Of a DNA stretch of 64,000 nt, positions 51,053 to 58,539 are shown in pieces; the stretch's first letter is position 1, and each line of letters opens with the position of its first letter. Under the pieces are notes generated by a model, which was given only the letters and a program-made list of their open reading frames with translations, had not been told where the DNA came from and ran no database searches. This DNA is from Phycisphaerales bacterium (GTDB lineage: Bacteria; Planctomycetota; Phycisphaerae; Phycisphaerales; UBA1924): assembly GCA_029260455.1 (NCBI GenBank), contig JAJDDF010000011.1:253130-317129 (forward strand). Reading direction: 5' to 3'. Made by a program: the position numbers and the translations under genes.

Positions 51053-51553
51053 TTACTTGATCGCGGCGTGCAGATTCACTGCGACATCACCAATCGACAG
51101 TCCAAGTTGCTGCTCGAGTTGTTGCGCGAGTGCTTTTGGCAGGCCCGCGGTCAGGCATGCACTCACTTCGTGCGGCGCATCGAGAATGCGCCCGTCATCA
51201 ACAAGAATGTGTACATGATCAGATGTGTCGGCATCGAATCGTGCGGGGCCGGTCGAGGGTGTGAGCTTGCGGCACATGTCGCCCTTGCACAGGGCTTCGA
51301 GTGTGTTGTAGACGGTGGCGAGACTCATGCAGCAGCCGCGATCTGCAAGCTGCGAATGAAGTTCATCGGCCGTGGGGTGGGTCTTGGTCGCAGCGAGGGC
51401 GGCATAGACCTCCTCGCGCTGGCGCGTGCAGCGAAGGTCATGTGTGCGAAACATCTTGCGAACGTCGTGCCCCATGAGATGACTCATCATTGCCGGTTCA
51501 TCCCCGCCGGACCACTGTTCGAGAGCATTTGCTGATTCCGGGGCCTCAGACAC
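51053..51553 (-). CDS. Fur-family transcription regulator with degenerate metal site
   Basis: A 166-residue Fur-like protein. The winged helix is intact: RCTRQREEVYAALAATKTHP, ADELHSQLADRGCCMSLATV then YNTLEALCKGDM. In the dimerisation domain, the usual HHHLiC..Cg segment reads SDHVHILVDDGRILDAP, so the Cys-x-x-Cys structural zinc pair and one His are missing; a second C-terminal CxxC is absent too. It may sense another signal or bind metal with fewer ligands. The GTG start at 51553 overlaps the GNAT stop by 8 bases. Confidence 0.87.
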   Translation of the reverse strand: MSEAPESANALEQWSGGDEPAMMSHLMGHDVRKMFRTHDLRCTRQREEVYAALAATKTHPTADELHSQLADRGCCMSLATVYNTLEALCKGDMCRKLTPSTGPARFDADTSDHVHILVDDGRILDAPHEVSACLTAGLPKALAQQLEQQLGLSIGDVAVNLHAAIK

Positions 51554-52040
51554 GATTGGGAACCTCCGCCTGGAAGCTCATCAGGCGGTGCGGGATGCCC
51601 GCCTCATCAAATTGTTCACCTTCGATTTTCCACCCCTGACGCTCATAGAAAGGCACTGCAGAAAGCTGGGCGTGGCAAAAGAGTCGGGCAAGCTCGAGGC
51701 GGGCGAAGGCGTAGCGTTCGAGTTCGACAATTAGCTTGTGGCCGATGCCCTCGCGCTGGCGCTGGGGATCGACAGCCATTTGCATGAGTTTGCCGCCCTT
51801 GGCCGCGCTTTCGGGGTCGCCATCTGCAGGCGGGAGCAGCAGGGCACATCCGACCAGCTTCTCGCCCTTGGGCTGGGCATCGATCGCGATGAAGTGAACA
51901 AAGCGTTCTTCGAATCCCGGATATTCGGTCATAAAGCGATCGACTGAATAGTCAATGGGGCGGAGAAGCACCAGTTCGCGCAACGCGATTTCCTGCGGAT
52001 ACTGCGGGTGGTCTCGGGTGATGCGGAGCACTCGGATCAT
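51546..52040 (-). CDS. GNAT family N-acetyltransferase
   Basis: A 164-residue acetyltransferase. KLMQMAVDPQRQREGIGHKL then IVELE is motif A with the acetyl-CoA loop (Q-R-x-G-I-G), and FYERQGWKIEGEQFDEAGIP is motif B. It is the upstream partner of the Fur-like gene, with an 8-base overlap. Substrate (amine, peptide or antibiotic) is not predictable. Confidence 0.92.
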   Translation of the reverse strand: MIRVLRITRDHPQYPQEIALRELVLLRPIDYSVDRFMTEYPGFEERFVHFIAIDAQPKGEKLVGCALLLPPADGDPESAAKGGKLMQMAVDPQRQREGIGHKLIVELERYAFARLELARLFCHAQLSAVPFYERQGWKIEGEQFDEAGIPHRLMSFQAEVPNRV

Positions 52041-52093
52041 GGAGTGGATAGTACATGGAGCCTCGGCGGGATGTCAGCCGAATAGGGTGGTGC

Positions 52094-52807
52094 ATGGCCC
52101 GTCCCAAAGAGCTTCGTGATCCGACCGTGCTGTTGTGCGAGCGCTGCGGCTATGACCTGACCGGCACGCCTCGCGAATCAGCCTGTGGCGAATGCGGCAT
52201 AGCCGTGAAAGAGTCATTGCCCGAGCGGCGCATGGGGACGCCCTTTCAAAAAAAGCCAGGCGTGATGAGTTTCGTGTACACGATGTGGTTGGTGGCGAGG
52301 AGGCCGCGCGCGGTGTGGGATGATGTGCGGATTGAATCAAACAGGAGTTTGGTTTTTGGTGTGGTGTGCATGACAATTGCTGGGCTCGTCATTTGGGCTG
52401 GCCTCGGATTCACTAGCATTGGTAAGGATCTGCGAAGCGCCTATTTCGCATTCGCATTGTTGTTTGTCATCTTCACAAGTCTTGTCATCATGACCACGAT
52501 CGAGTTCCTTGGCCTGCAACTCATCGGGCGCAAGAATGGCTGGCGCGTGACATCGAGGATCAGTCAGACTGTGTGCGGGCATGCATGTGTTGGTTGGATT
52601 GTTGCGGGTGTGCTGGTAGCCATCGGGTGGCAACTTGGTGCGCGTCTGCCCGCGGCGCCATTGACGAATCAGGTGCCGAATTGGATGAACCCGATCCTGA
52701 CAAGCTTGCAGTTCACACTTCCCGCAGCGGGTTTTTTCATTGGCATGATGGTCTTCGAGACGCTGGCGTACATGGGCGTGCGCCGGTTGCGGTGGGGGAA
52801 TGGCTGA
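52094..52807 (+). CDS. membrane protein with N-terminal zinc ribbon
   Basis: A 237-residue protein. Unlike the other members it carries the ribbon at the N-terminus: LLCERCGYDLTGTPRESACG then ECG. Four or five hydrophobic helices follow (SLVFGVVCMTIAGLVIWAGL; AYFAFALLFVIFTSLVIM; HACVGWIVAGVLVAIGW; LPAAGFFIGMMVFETLAYM), resembling a YIP1-like membrane domain. ATG 52094 follows AGGGTGG; ATG 52055 is an alternative. Function unknown. Confidence 0.72.
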   Translation: MARPKELRDPTVLLCERCGYDLTGTPRESACGECGIAVKESLPERRMGTPFQKKPGVMSFVYTMWLVARRPRAVWDDVRIESNRSLVFGVVCMTIAGLVIWAGLGFTSIGKDLRSAYFAFALLFVIFTSLVIMTTIEFLGLQLIGRKNGWRVTSRISQTVCGHACVGWIVAGVLVAIGWQLGARLPAAPLTNQVPNWMNPILTSLQFTLPAAGFFIGMMVFETLAYMGVRRLRWGNG

Positions 52808-52821
52808 TTTTCGGGTGGCCC

Positions 52822-52914
52822 GGGTGCCGTGGTCTGAGTCCGCGAAGGCAACGTTCTTCAATCTGCAAGACACATGGCCTTCCTCGGCTTTGCCTTCATC
52901 AGACCATGGCACCC
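52822..52914. repeat. 93-bp element with terminal inverted repeats, copy 2
   Basis: GGGTGCCGTGGTCTGA at the left end and TCAGACCATGGCACCC at the right end match as inverted repeats at 15 of 16 positions. Same length and same ends as 31468-31560; the insides are homologous but diverged. It lies between a zinc-ribbon gene stop (52807) and the stop of the next gene (52917). Confidence 0.82.
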
Positions 52915-52916
52915 AA

Positions 52917-53387
52917 TCAAGAATCCTTCGGTACATGAACGCGCGGCGAATCCTTGCCGCACTCGGGGCAGGTGATGTATTTACTGGTGATGTGCGCGTG
53001 GCCAGTGAGGTCATAGTTACAGAAGATGCAACGCAGTTCAACAATATGATCACGAACAATGGTTTTGCAGAGGTCGCGTCGAATCGTGCGCGCCAGCAGC
53101 ACGCCGCCAGCGATTGGAAGAACTAGGGGTAAAACAATCAACATCGCATAGACAAGAGCAGCAAACCACAAAGACTCGCTATTGAAGCGCTCTATCATGA
53201 AATCAACCATCACTGACATGATCAAAAAACATGTTGGTATACCGATGCTTACCATCAGCAGACCAAGGATGGTTGGGCCGATCAATGTCGATGGATGCCT
53301 GCGGCGTACCGCCCGTTCATACCGCAGCAACTCCCCCTTGGGCAGGCGCTCAAGTAGTTCCTTCGCTTTCACGCCAGCGCTGTTCAT
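52917..53387 (-). CDS. membrane protein with C-terminal zinc ribbon (tandem paralogue A)
   Basis: A 156-residue protein. Two membrane helices (STLIGPTILGLLMVSIGIPT; FAALVYAMLIVLPLVLPIAG) precede the ribbon CIFCNYDLTGHAHITSKYIT then CPECGKDSPR. The adjacent upstream gene has nearly the same ribbon; the DNA at 52946-53030 and 53418-53502 is clearly duplicated. ATG 53387 overlaps the upstream stop by ATGA. Confidence 0.75.
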   Translation of the reverse strand: MNSAGVKAKELLERLPKGELLRYERAVRRRHPSTLIGPTILGLLMVSIGIPTCFLIMSVMVDFMIERFNSESLWFAALVYAMLIVLPLVLPIAGGVLLARTIRRDLCKTIVRDHIVELRCIFCNYDLTGHAHITSKYITCPECGKDSPRVHVPKDS

Positions 53388-53818
53388 GCCACACTCGCCT
53401 CCGTCGACGTTTTTGCGATCCTCGGCGAATCCTTGCCGCATTCGGGGCAGGTGATGTAGTTGCCGGTGATATGCGCGTGGCCTTTGAGGTCATAGCCGCA
53501 GAAGATGCAGCGGGGCTCAGCCATGTGCGAGCGAACCTTGTGATAGACGAAGATGTCTCGAACAACAATAGGCAACACGATGCTCCACATGATGAGCCAG
53601 CCCAAGAGCCCGATCCCCACGAGCCAAAAGAATGGACTCTCCGGGTCAACGCTGCGAATGATTGGCCGTGAGAGTAAACCAACTCCACCGACACCGATAC
53701 CAATCCCGACGAAGAACATGAGGGCGATCGCGCGCCGATACCGCCCCTCGATGACGCCCGGGTACGGGTCGTCATAATCCTCAGCGAAGTCATCATGGAT
53801 TGGCGGCGTGCGGGGCAT
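53384..53818 (-). CDS. membrane protein with C-terminal zinc ribbon (tandem paralogue B)
   Basis: A 144-residue protein. An acidic N-terminus (PPIHDDFAEDYDDPYPGVIE) precedes two membrane helices (AIALMFFVGIGIGVGGVGLL; WLVGIGLLGWLIMWSIVLPI) and the ribbon CIFCGYDLKGHAHITGNYIT then CPECGKDSPRIA. ATG 53818 is chosen; the frame upstream runs into repeats and the antisense of ispG. First of the pair with the gene at 52917. Function unknown. Confidence 0.75.
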   Translation of the reverse strand: MPRTPPIHDDFAEDYDDPYPGVIEGRYRRAIALMFFVGIGIGVGGVGLLSRPIIRSVDPESPFFWLVGIGLLGWLIMWSIVLPIVVRDIFVYHKVRSHMAEPRCIFCGYDLKGHAHITGNYITCPECGKDSPRIAKTSTEASVA

Positions 53819-53872
53819 TATGTGAATCTTACGCCCGCGTCGAGGACGACGCGGCTCGCATGGCATCCCTTC

Positions 53873-53900
53873 CATTGCCCATTGCCCATTGCCCACTGCC
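53873..53900. repeat. short ATTGCCC tandem repeat
   Basis: CATTGCCCATTGCCCATTGC then CCACTGCC: three to four ATTGCCC/ACTGCC units. A similar AATTGCCCACTGCCAATTG lies at 27158-27176. It leads directly into the CTCTGTG repeat at 53903. Confidence 0.6.
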
Positions 53901-53902
53901 TC

Positions 53903-53940
53903 ACTCTGTGCCCTCTGTGACTCTGTGGTGAATTTCTTTC
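53903..53940. repeat. CTCTGTG-type repeat upstream of ispG
   Basis: ACTCTGTGCCCTCTGTGACT then CTGTGGTGAATTTCTTTC; family of 31695 and 62991, sharing the GGTGAA-TTC right end. Confidence 0.65.
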
Positions 53941-53941
53941 C

Positions 53942-53971
53942 GTACCCCCGCGCTCGCACTTGGGGCTTGTA
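53942..53971. repeat. GCGCTCGCGC hairpin repeat before ispG
   Basis: GTACCCCCGCGCTCGCACTT then GGGGCTTGTA. It ends 28 bases before the ispG start; the sister copy before tyrS ends 10 bases before that start. Confidence 0.65.
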
Positions 53972-53998
53972 AGACGCGATCCGCATACACTTCCCCCG

Positions 53999-55333
53999 AT
54001 GTTCCCGCGCAAGCCAACCAGGCAGATTGTCATGGGCGATGCCCGCGTCGGCGTCGTGCGCATGGGCGGCGGCGTGCCCACGCCTCGGCATCCAGATGCG
54101 ACGCCGGAATCGCCCGCGGATCAGGGCGGCCCCGCACCGGTGAGCGTGCAGACCATGACCGCTGGGTACACGCATGATGTTGATGCGTGTGTTGCCGAGA
54201 TCAACAAACTTGTGGCTGCGGGTGCCGACATCGTGCGCGTTGCGGTGCCCGAGCGCAAGGACACGGAAGCGCTGAAGGATATTCTGCCGCAGGTGCGCGT
54301 GCCGATCGTCGCGGATGTTCACTTTCACTTTCAGCGCGCCCTCGAAGCGGTCGATGCGGGCGTCCACAAGATTCGTCTGAATCCCGGCAACATTACCGAC
54401 CGAGCGCAGGTGAATGATGTCATCGCGGCCTGCAAGGAAAAGAACCTACCGATCCGTATCGGTGTCAACGAAGGCTCGATCATCGAGCGGCGCGACAAGC
54501 AGAAGCGCATGAAGGAACTCGGCGTGTTCTTCGAGAAAACCCGCATGGATGGCAAACAGGCACACCTGCTCGCGCTCATCATCGCAAAGCTCGAAGAATA
54601 TCTCGATATCTTTTATGAGCAGGATTTCTACGACATTTGCATCAGCGCCAAGAGCATGGATGCTGCGTTTGTCGTGCAGGTGTATTCGATTATTGCTGAG
54701 CGGTTTGAGCATCCCCTGCACTTGGGCGTGACGCATGCGGGGCCGCGCGAGACGGGTGCGATTCGTTCTGTTGCCGCGCTCTCAGGACTGTTGACGCAAG
54801 GTGCGGGCGACACGATTCGCATCAGTTACGCGAGTGATCCGGCGTATGAAGTGGAAGACGGCCTTGAACTTTTGTACAGCCTTGGCCTGCGCGAGCGTGT
54901 TGGTGCGGATCTGATTGCCTGTCCGACCTGCGGGCGCATCCAGGTTGACCTCTTCACGCTTGTGCAGGATGTGCGCACCAAGCTCGCAAGTGAAATCACG
55001 GTCCCTATGAAGGTTGCGGTGATGGGGTGCGTCGTCAATGGTCCCGGCGAAGCGGAGGGCGCGGATGTCGCAGTCTTCGCGGGCGATCGGCGTGGCATCA
55101 TCTATGTGCAGGGTGCAAAAGTTGCCAACGTGCCGGAGGATGACATTCTCGATCGCTTGCTCGAAGAGTGCCGAGCGTTTCAAGAGAAAGTCCAGCGCGG
55201 CGAAGCGAAACTCGGCGAGAAGAAGGTGGACATCGTGCCGCCCGATCCGATCGGCGAGCTGGGCAGCGGCTTTGACAAGATCGCGCGCGGCGATGTTGAC
55301 ACGCTCACCGGGCTGACGGTGAAGGGGCAATGA
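53999..55333 (+). CDS. ispG: 4-hydroxy-3-methylbut-2-enyl diphosphate synthase (IspG/GcpE)
   Basis: [4Fe-4S] enzyme of the non-mevalonate isoprenoid pathway, converting methylerythritol cyclodiphosphate to HMBPP. PVSVQTMTAGYTHDVDACVA, ADIVRVAVPERKDTEALKDI, IVADVHFHFQRALEAV, KIRLNPGNI, IRIGVNEGSI and HLGVTHAGPRETGAIRS match the TIM barrel. Cluster Cys are in ACPTCGRIQVDL and MGCVVNGPGEAEG, followed by the C-terminal reductase-like domain. Near the N-terminus about 18 extra residues (PTPRHPDATPESPADQ) separate the first strand from PAPVSVQ. ATG 53999 gives 444 residues. Its stop overlaps the next gene by ATGA. Confidence 0.96.
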   Translation: MFPRKPTRQIVMGDARVGVVRMGGGVPTPRHPDATPESPADQGGPAPVSVQTMTAGYTHDVDACVAEINKLVAAGADIVRVAVPERKDTEALKDILPQVRVPIVADVHFHFQRALEAVDAGVHKIRLNPGNITDRAQVNDVIAACKEKNLPIRIGVNEGSIIERRDKQKRMKELGVFFEKTRMDGKQAHLLALIIAKLEEYLDIFYEQDFYDICISAKSMDAAFVVQVYSIIAERFEHPLHLGVTHAGPRETGAIRSVAALSGLLTQGAGDTIRISYASDPAYEVEDGLELLYSLGLRERVGADLIACPTCGRIQVDLFTLVQDVRTKLASEITVPMKVAVMGCVVNGPGEAEGADVAVFAGDRRGIIYVQGAKVANVPEDDILDRLLEECRAFQEKVQRGEAKLGEKKVDIVPPDPIGELGSGFDKIARGDVDTLTGLTVKGQ

Positions 55334-56139
55334 AGGTGGTGCGGTGTATCATCGGCACCGTTGTCTGTGTTTTGTTATCCCTGATGTCTGCCTGCACCAT
55401 GCCTGTAAACCCTTCATTTACCTTGTCGTTGAGTGATGCCCGCGCGGATTTGCGCGCGATGTGCAAAGAGCCGAAGTCGCTTGAGCGGCCGGTTGTTGTG
55501 CTCGCCGGCTTCTTTGATCCGGGCATTGCCTCATGGAAGGCTGCCGACATGTTGCGCGAGGCAACGGGCGAGGATGATCGCATCATCTCGGTTTCGTTCT
55601 TGACGACGAGCACGTTTGACCAGTGCCGTTCGCGGGTGATTGAAGCGGTTGAGAAGAAGTTCCCATCGGATGATTCGACGTGGACTGTTGATGTGGATGT
55701 CGTGGGCATTTCGATGGGCGGGTTGGTCGGTCGATATGGTGCAGCGTTGCCGATCGACGGCTCGGACGACGCCAAGCGGCTGCGCGTTCGCCACTTGTTC
55801 ACAATCGGTTCACCGCACAAAGGCGCAAGCATGGCGAAGCTGCCGACGCTTGACAAGCGGCAACTGATGATGAGAGCGGGCTCAGATTTTTTGGCACATC
55901 TCCATGCATCGGATATCGATTATGAGATCGTGCCCTATGTGCGCCTTGGTGACACGATTGTTGGTGTGGAGAACGCTGCGCCGGAGGGTGTGACGCCGTG
56001 GTGGGTGGGCAATGAACCGCTTGAACTTGCGCACATGCAGGCATTTGATGACCCGCGCATTATTGCGGATATTGCAAGGCGGCTGCGCGGTGAATCAACG
56101 TGGACAATGGGGCAGCCTGCGCCGCTGCCGGAAGAATGA
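55330..56139 (+). CDS. lipoprotein alpha/beta-hydrolase (lipase-like)
   Basis: A 269-residue lipoprotein. The signal peptide ends in the lipobox LMSAC. The mature protein has VVVLAGFFDPG (oxyanion strand), the nucleophile elbow VVGISMGGLVGRYGAAL (G-x-S-x-G) and a late LAHMQAFDDPRI in which His could complete the triad. This matches alpha/beta-hydrolase or PGAP1-like lipases. It overlaps ispG upstream and the RluA-like gene downstream, both by ATGA. Substrate unknown, probably at the membrane surface. Confidence 0.82.
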   Translation: MKVVRCIIGTVVCVLLSLMSACTMPVNPSFTLSLSDARADLRAMCKEPKSLERPVVVLAGFFDPGIASWKAADMLREATGEDDRIISVSFLTTSTFDQCRSRVIEAVEKKFPSDDSTWTVDVDVVGISMGGLVGRYGAALPIDGSDDAKRLRVRHLFTIGSPHKGASMAKLPTLDKRQLMMRAGSDFLAHLHASDIDYEIVPYVRLGDTIVGVENAAPEGVTPWWVGNEPLELAHMQAFDDPRIIADIARRLRGESTWTMGQPAPLPEE

Positions 56140-56837
56140 ATCGCGAGAGGGCCATTCGTGTTGCGCTGCGCACCGAGCATGAGCTTGTGCTCAATAAGCC
56201 CGCGGGTATGTCGTGTGAGATGCCAAACGATGAAAGCGGCGTGACACTTATCGAGTGCGTGCGGCGAGGGACGATTGATGGTTTGCCTGCGTATTTCAAG
56301 GCAAAGTTGCCGCATCGGCTGGATCGCATTGCGTGCGGCTATGTGGTTGTTGCGCTGACGGCAGAGGCGATCGCGCATCACAACGAGCAGATTCGGTTGA
56401 ATGCGTGGGACAAGTGGTACATCGCGCGGATTGCCTGTGATGATGAACCAATGACATTGATTGGCGAACATCGCGCATATATCAAGCGCAATGGCAAGCG
56501 AGCGGAACTTGTGCGCGCAGGCGGGCAACCGGCGCGGCTTGATGTCATCGATGTTCAAGCAGCGTTGGGTCGCAGCGGTGAAGCGCATGCGCTGATTCGC
56601 CTTCACACCGGACGCTATCATCAGATTCGCGTGATGCTCGCGGGGCTTGGGGCACCTTTGGTTGGTGATGAACTGTATGGCGGGTCTGTTGGGTCGATGT
56701 ATCTGGAGCATGTTGCGCTACGGTTTACGCCGTTCGGCGGCGAAGTGACAACGCTCTTCAATCCAAAAGATGCGGTGCACGAACCGGTTGATCCCGAATG
56801 TATTACAGCGCTCTCGGCCTATTTAGAACTGATATGA
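56136..56837 (+). CDS. RluA-family pseudouridine synthase
   Basis: A 233-residue RNA-modifying enzyme. LVLNKPAGMSCEM is the family N-terminal motif; the catalytic Asp is in KLPHRLDRIACGYVVVALT (HRLD). WDKWYIARI and HALIRLHTGRYHQIRVMLA then GLGAPLVGDELYGG are typical of RluA/RsuA-related synthases. No S4 domain. It is short for RluA and close to RluE/TruC-like proteins; the target base in rRNA or tRNA is not predictable. Its last 15 bases overlap the convergent beta-barrel gene. Confidence 0.9.
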   Translation: MNRERAIRVALRTEHELVLNKPAGMSCEMPNDESGVTLIECVRRGTIDGLPAYFKAKLPHRLDRIACGYVVVALTAEAIAHHNEQIRLNAWDKWYIARIACDDEPMTLIGEHRAYIKRNGKRAELVRAGGQPARLDVIDVQAALGRSGEAHALIRLHTGRYHQIRVMLAGLGAPLVGDELYGGSVGSMYLEHVALRFTPFGGEVTTLFNPKDAVHEPVDPECITALSAYLELI

Positions 56838-57773
56838 CGCGCGTAACGCAAGCATTGGTGAAGTGTCGGTTTCAATGTCGCCCAGGTCATCGCCGCTGTC
56901 ATTGCGAAATTCAAGCTCGTGCCAAACTGCCGCGCCGATCGTGCCGGTGAGGGTGAATTGCGATGTTGGCGTCCATGTTGCAGAGGCACCGACGATAATC
57001 ATGTTGTCTTCGAGCACGCCTGCGGGCAATACCGGGTTGTCGTCAGCAAGGCGAAACGCTTCGAATTCATATTGTGCAAAGATACTCGCGGTGAGTTCAT
57101 CATTGATTTGTGTTGTGTACTCGATGCCCAAACCCTTTGTGTGAAGGTTCGACAGATCAGACAGTTGATACTGCACGCCAATAAAGGGAAGCACGAGCGC
57201 ATTATCTTCGAGCTGCGAGCGCACCGCAGCACCGAATTGAATCGACAGTCGATCAGAGACGCGATAGCCCGCAGCACCGAAGACGCCGTAGGTCAGTGCA
57301 TCGCCAACATCGGCGCCATCTTCATAATCAGCTTGAAGAGTTGCACCAGAGATGACGCTCCAAGTGACGTCAACGATGTAGATCGCGGTGAGCCCCACGT
57401 TATGCGAGCGAGCTTCATCGAGCACTTCGCCTGCGCCGAGGCCGATGTCACCACCGAAGTTATAGAAGTGAAAACCAGAGCCAAGCTCAAGACTCAGGTG
57501 CCAGTCACTGCTTGCATCGAAGGTGATGGTTGTACTTGTTTCAACCCGCCACACCGAAACGTCTGCGTTGTGACCATCCAGGTCTGCTTCGAAAAGCAAG
57601 GAAACCATGGGATGAGGTGATACTGAAACACGTGGTGTTGCGTCGGATTCCGAAGCAACTTCAAGTGATTCTGCAGTCGATTCATCTGCTTGTGCAAAAA
57701 CGTTCGGCGCGCACGGGAGTATGAGCGGAAGCACACACACGGACAAGCGAAAACGGATGGAGGATATCGTCAT
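56823..57773 (-). CDS. exported outer-membrane beta-barrel-like protein
   Basis: A 316-residue exported protein. Signal peptide: RFRLSVCVLPLILPCAPNVF, cleaved near AQA. After an acidic linker (DESTAESLEVASESD) come alternating amphipathic strands (WHLSLELGSGFHFYNFGGDI; LSIQFGAAVRSQLEDNALVL; FTLTGTIGAAVWHELEFRND), and the chain ends LALRASYQF with the C-terminal Phe typical of outer-membrane barrels. ATG 57773 follows TAGGTGC. It is the third gene after uvrA on the minus strand. Ligand unknown. Confidence 0.78.
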   Translation of the reverse strand: MTISSIRFRLSVCVLPLILPCAPNVFAQADESTAESLEVASESDATPRVSVSPHPMVSLLFEADLDGHNADVSVWRVETSTTITFDASSDWHLSLELGSGFHFYNFGGDIGLGAGEVLDEARSHNVGLTAIYIVDVTWSVISGATLQADYEDGADVGDALTYGVFGAAGYRVSDRLSIQFGAAVRSQLEDNALVLPFIGVQYQLSDLSNLHTKGLGIEYTTQINDELTASIFAQYEFEAFRLADDNPVLPAGVLEDNMIIVGASATWTPTSQFTLTGTIGAAVWHELEFRNDSGDDLGDIETDTSPMLALRASYQF

Positions 57774-57819
57774 GCACCTATCATCCGGAGATTGCATCAC
57801 TGCGTCCAGTTGACGGGGT

Positions 57820-58530
57820 TCAGGGCCAGCGATTTTCTGTTGGCAGCGGCGTGATTGGCCCAGATTCAATATTTTCGGAGAGGTTTTCAGCACCAAACGC
57901 CTCGCGCACGCGCAGTTCGTGATCGATGACCGTGCGAGATGTATAGGCCCACCGATGACCAATCGGAAAAATCACATGTTGACTATCGGGGGTGATTGAA
58001 AGCTCACCAACCTCCCCCCACGGCACACTGATCCACGGATAACGCGCGATCACATCACTAATGCGGCGCAGATGAAGGTGATCATCGTCGGCAACCCAGT
58101 CAATCTGCTGCGGAAACGCAGGTGTTGAAACAATGCGCCATCCCCACCAGATCAAAAAGATGCTGTAGAAACCAAATGTTGATACCCACAGGATCATGCC
58201 AAGGCCTTGTGCCATACCCGTGCTCAACATTCCTGTGAAGGCAAGCACAAGCCAGAGTGCGAAGGCGATCCAAAACATCCACCCGAAAATGATGAGCGCC
58301 GGGCGCGCACGCCGACTTTTGCGCACATATTCGGTGATCGGTTTCTTTGTGAGTGTCAAAGAAGCTTCGCCACGATCTGCGTCGTCAGGCATTTCGTGCG
58401 GCGGAAACTCCTTTGCCAGTGAACCCCACGGCCCCATGGCGGCGCCGATGAGATTCGTGATGATGCCAAGCGCAATGATCCCGCCAACAAATCCAACCAT
58501 GAGCAGCATCGTGACGGGATACACCTGCAT
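57820..58530 (-). CDS. membrane protein of unknown function downstream of uvrA
   Basis: A 236-residue protein with three or four helices (TMLLMVGFVGGIIALGIITN; ALIIFGWMFWIAFALWLVLA; LGMILWVSTFGFYSIFLIWW) and a cytoplasmic C-terminal domain (QIDWVADDDHLHLRRISDVI; GELSITPDSQHVIFPIGHRW) that could be PH-like. It starts 9 bases after the uvrA stop, so cotranscription with uvrA is likely. No family recognised. Confidence 0.75.
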   Translation of the reverse strand: MQVYPVTMLLMVGFVGGIIALGIITNLIGAAMGPWGSLAKEFPPHEMPDDADRGEASLTLTKKPITEYVRKSRRARPALIIFGWMFWIAFALWLVLAFTGMLSTGMAQGLGMILWVSTFGFYSIFLIWWGWRIVSTPAFPQQIDWVADDDHLHLRRISDVIARYPWISVPWGEVGELSITPDSQHVIFPIGHRWAYTSRTVIDHELRVREAFGAENLSENIESGPITPLPTENRWP

Positions 58531-58539
58531 CGGTTGTCC

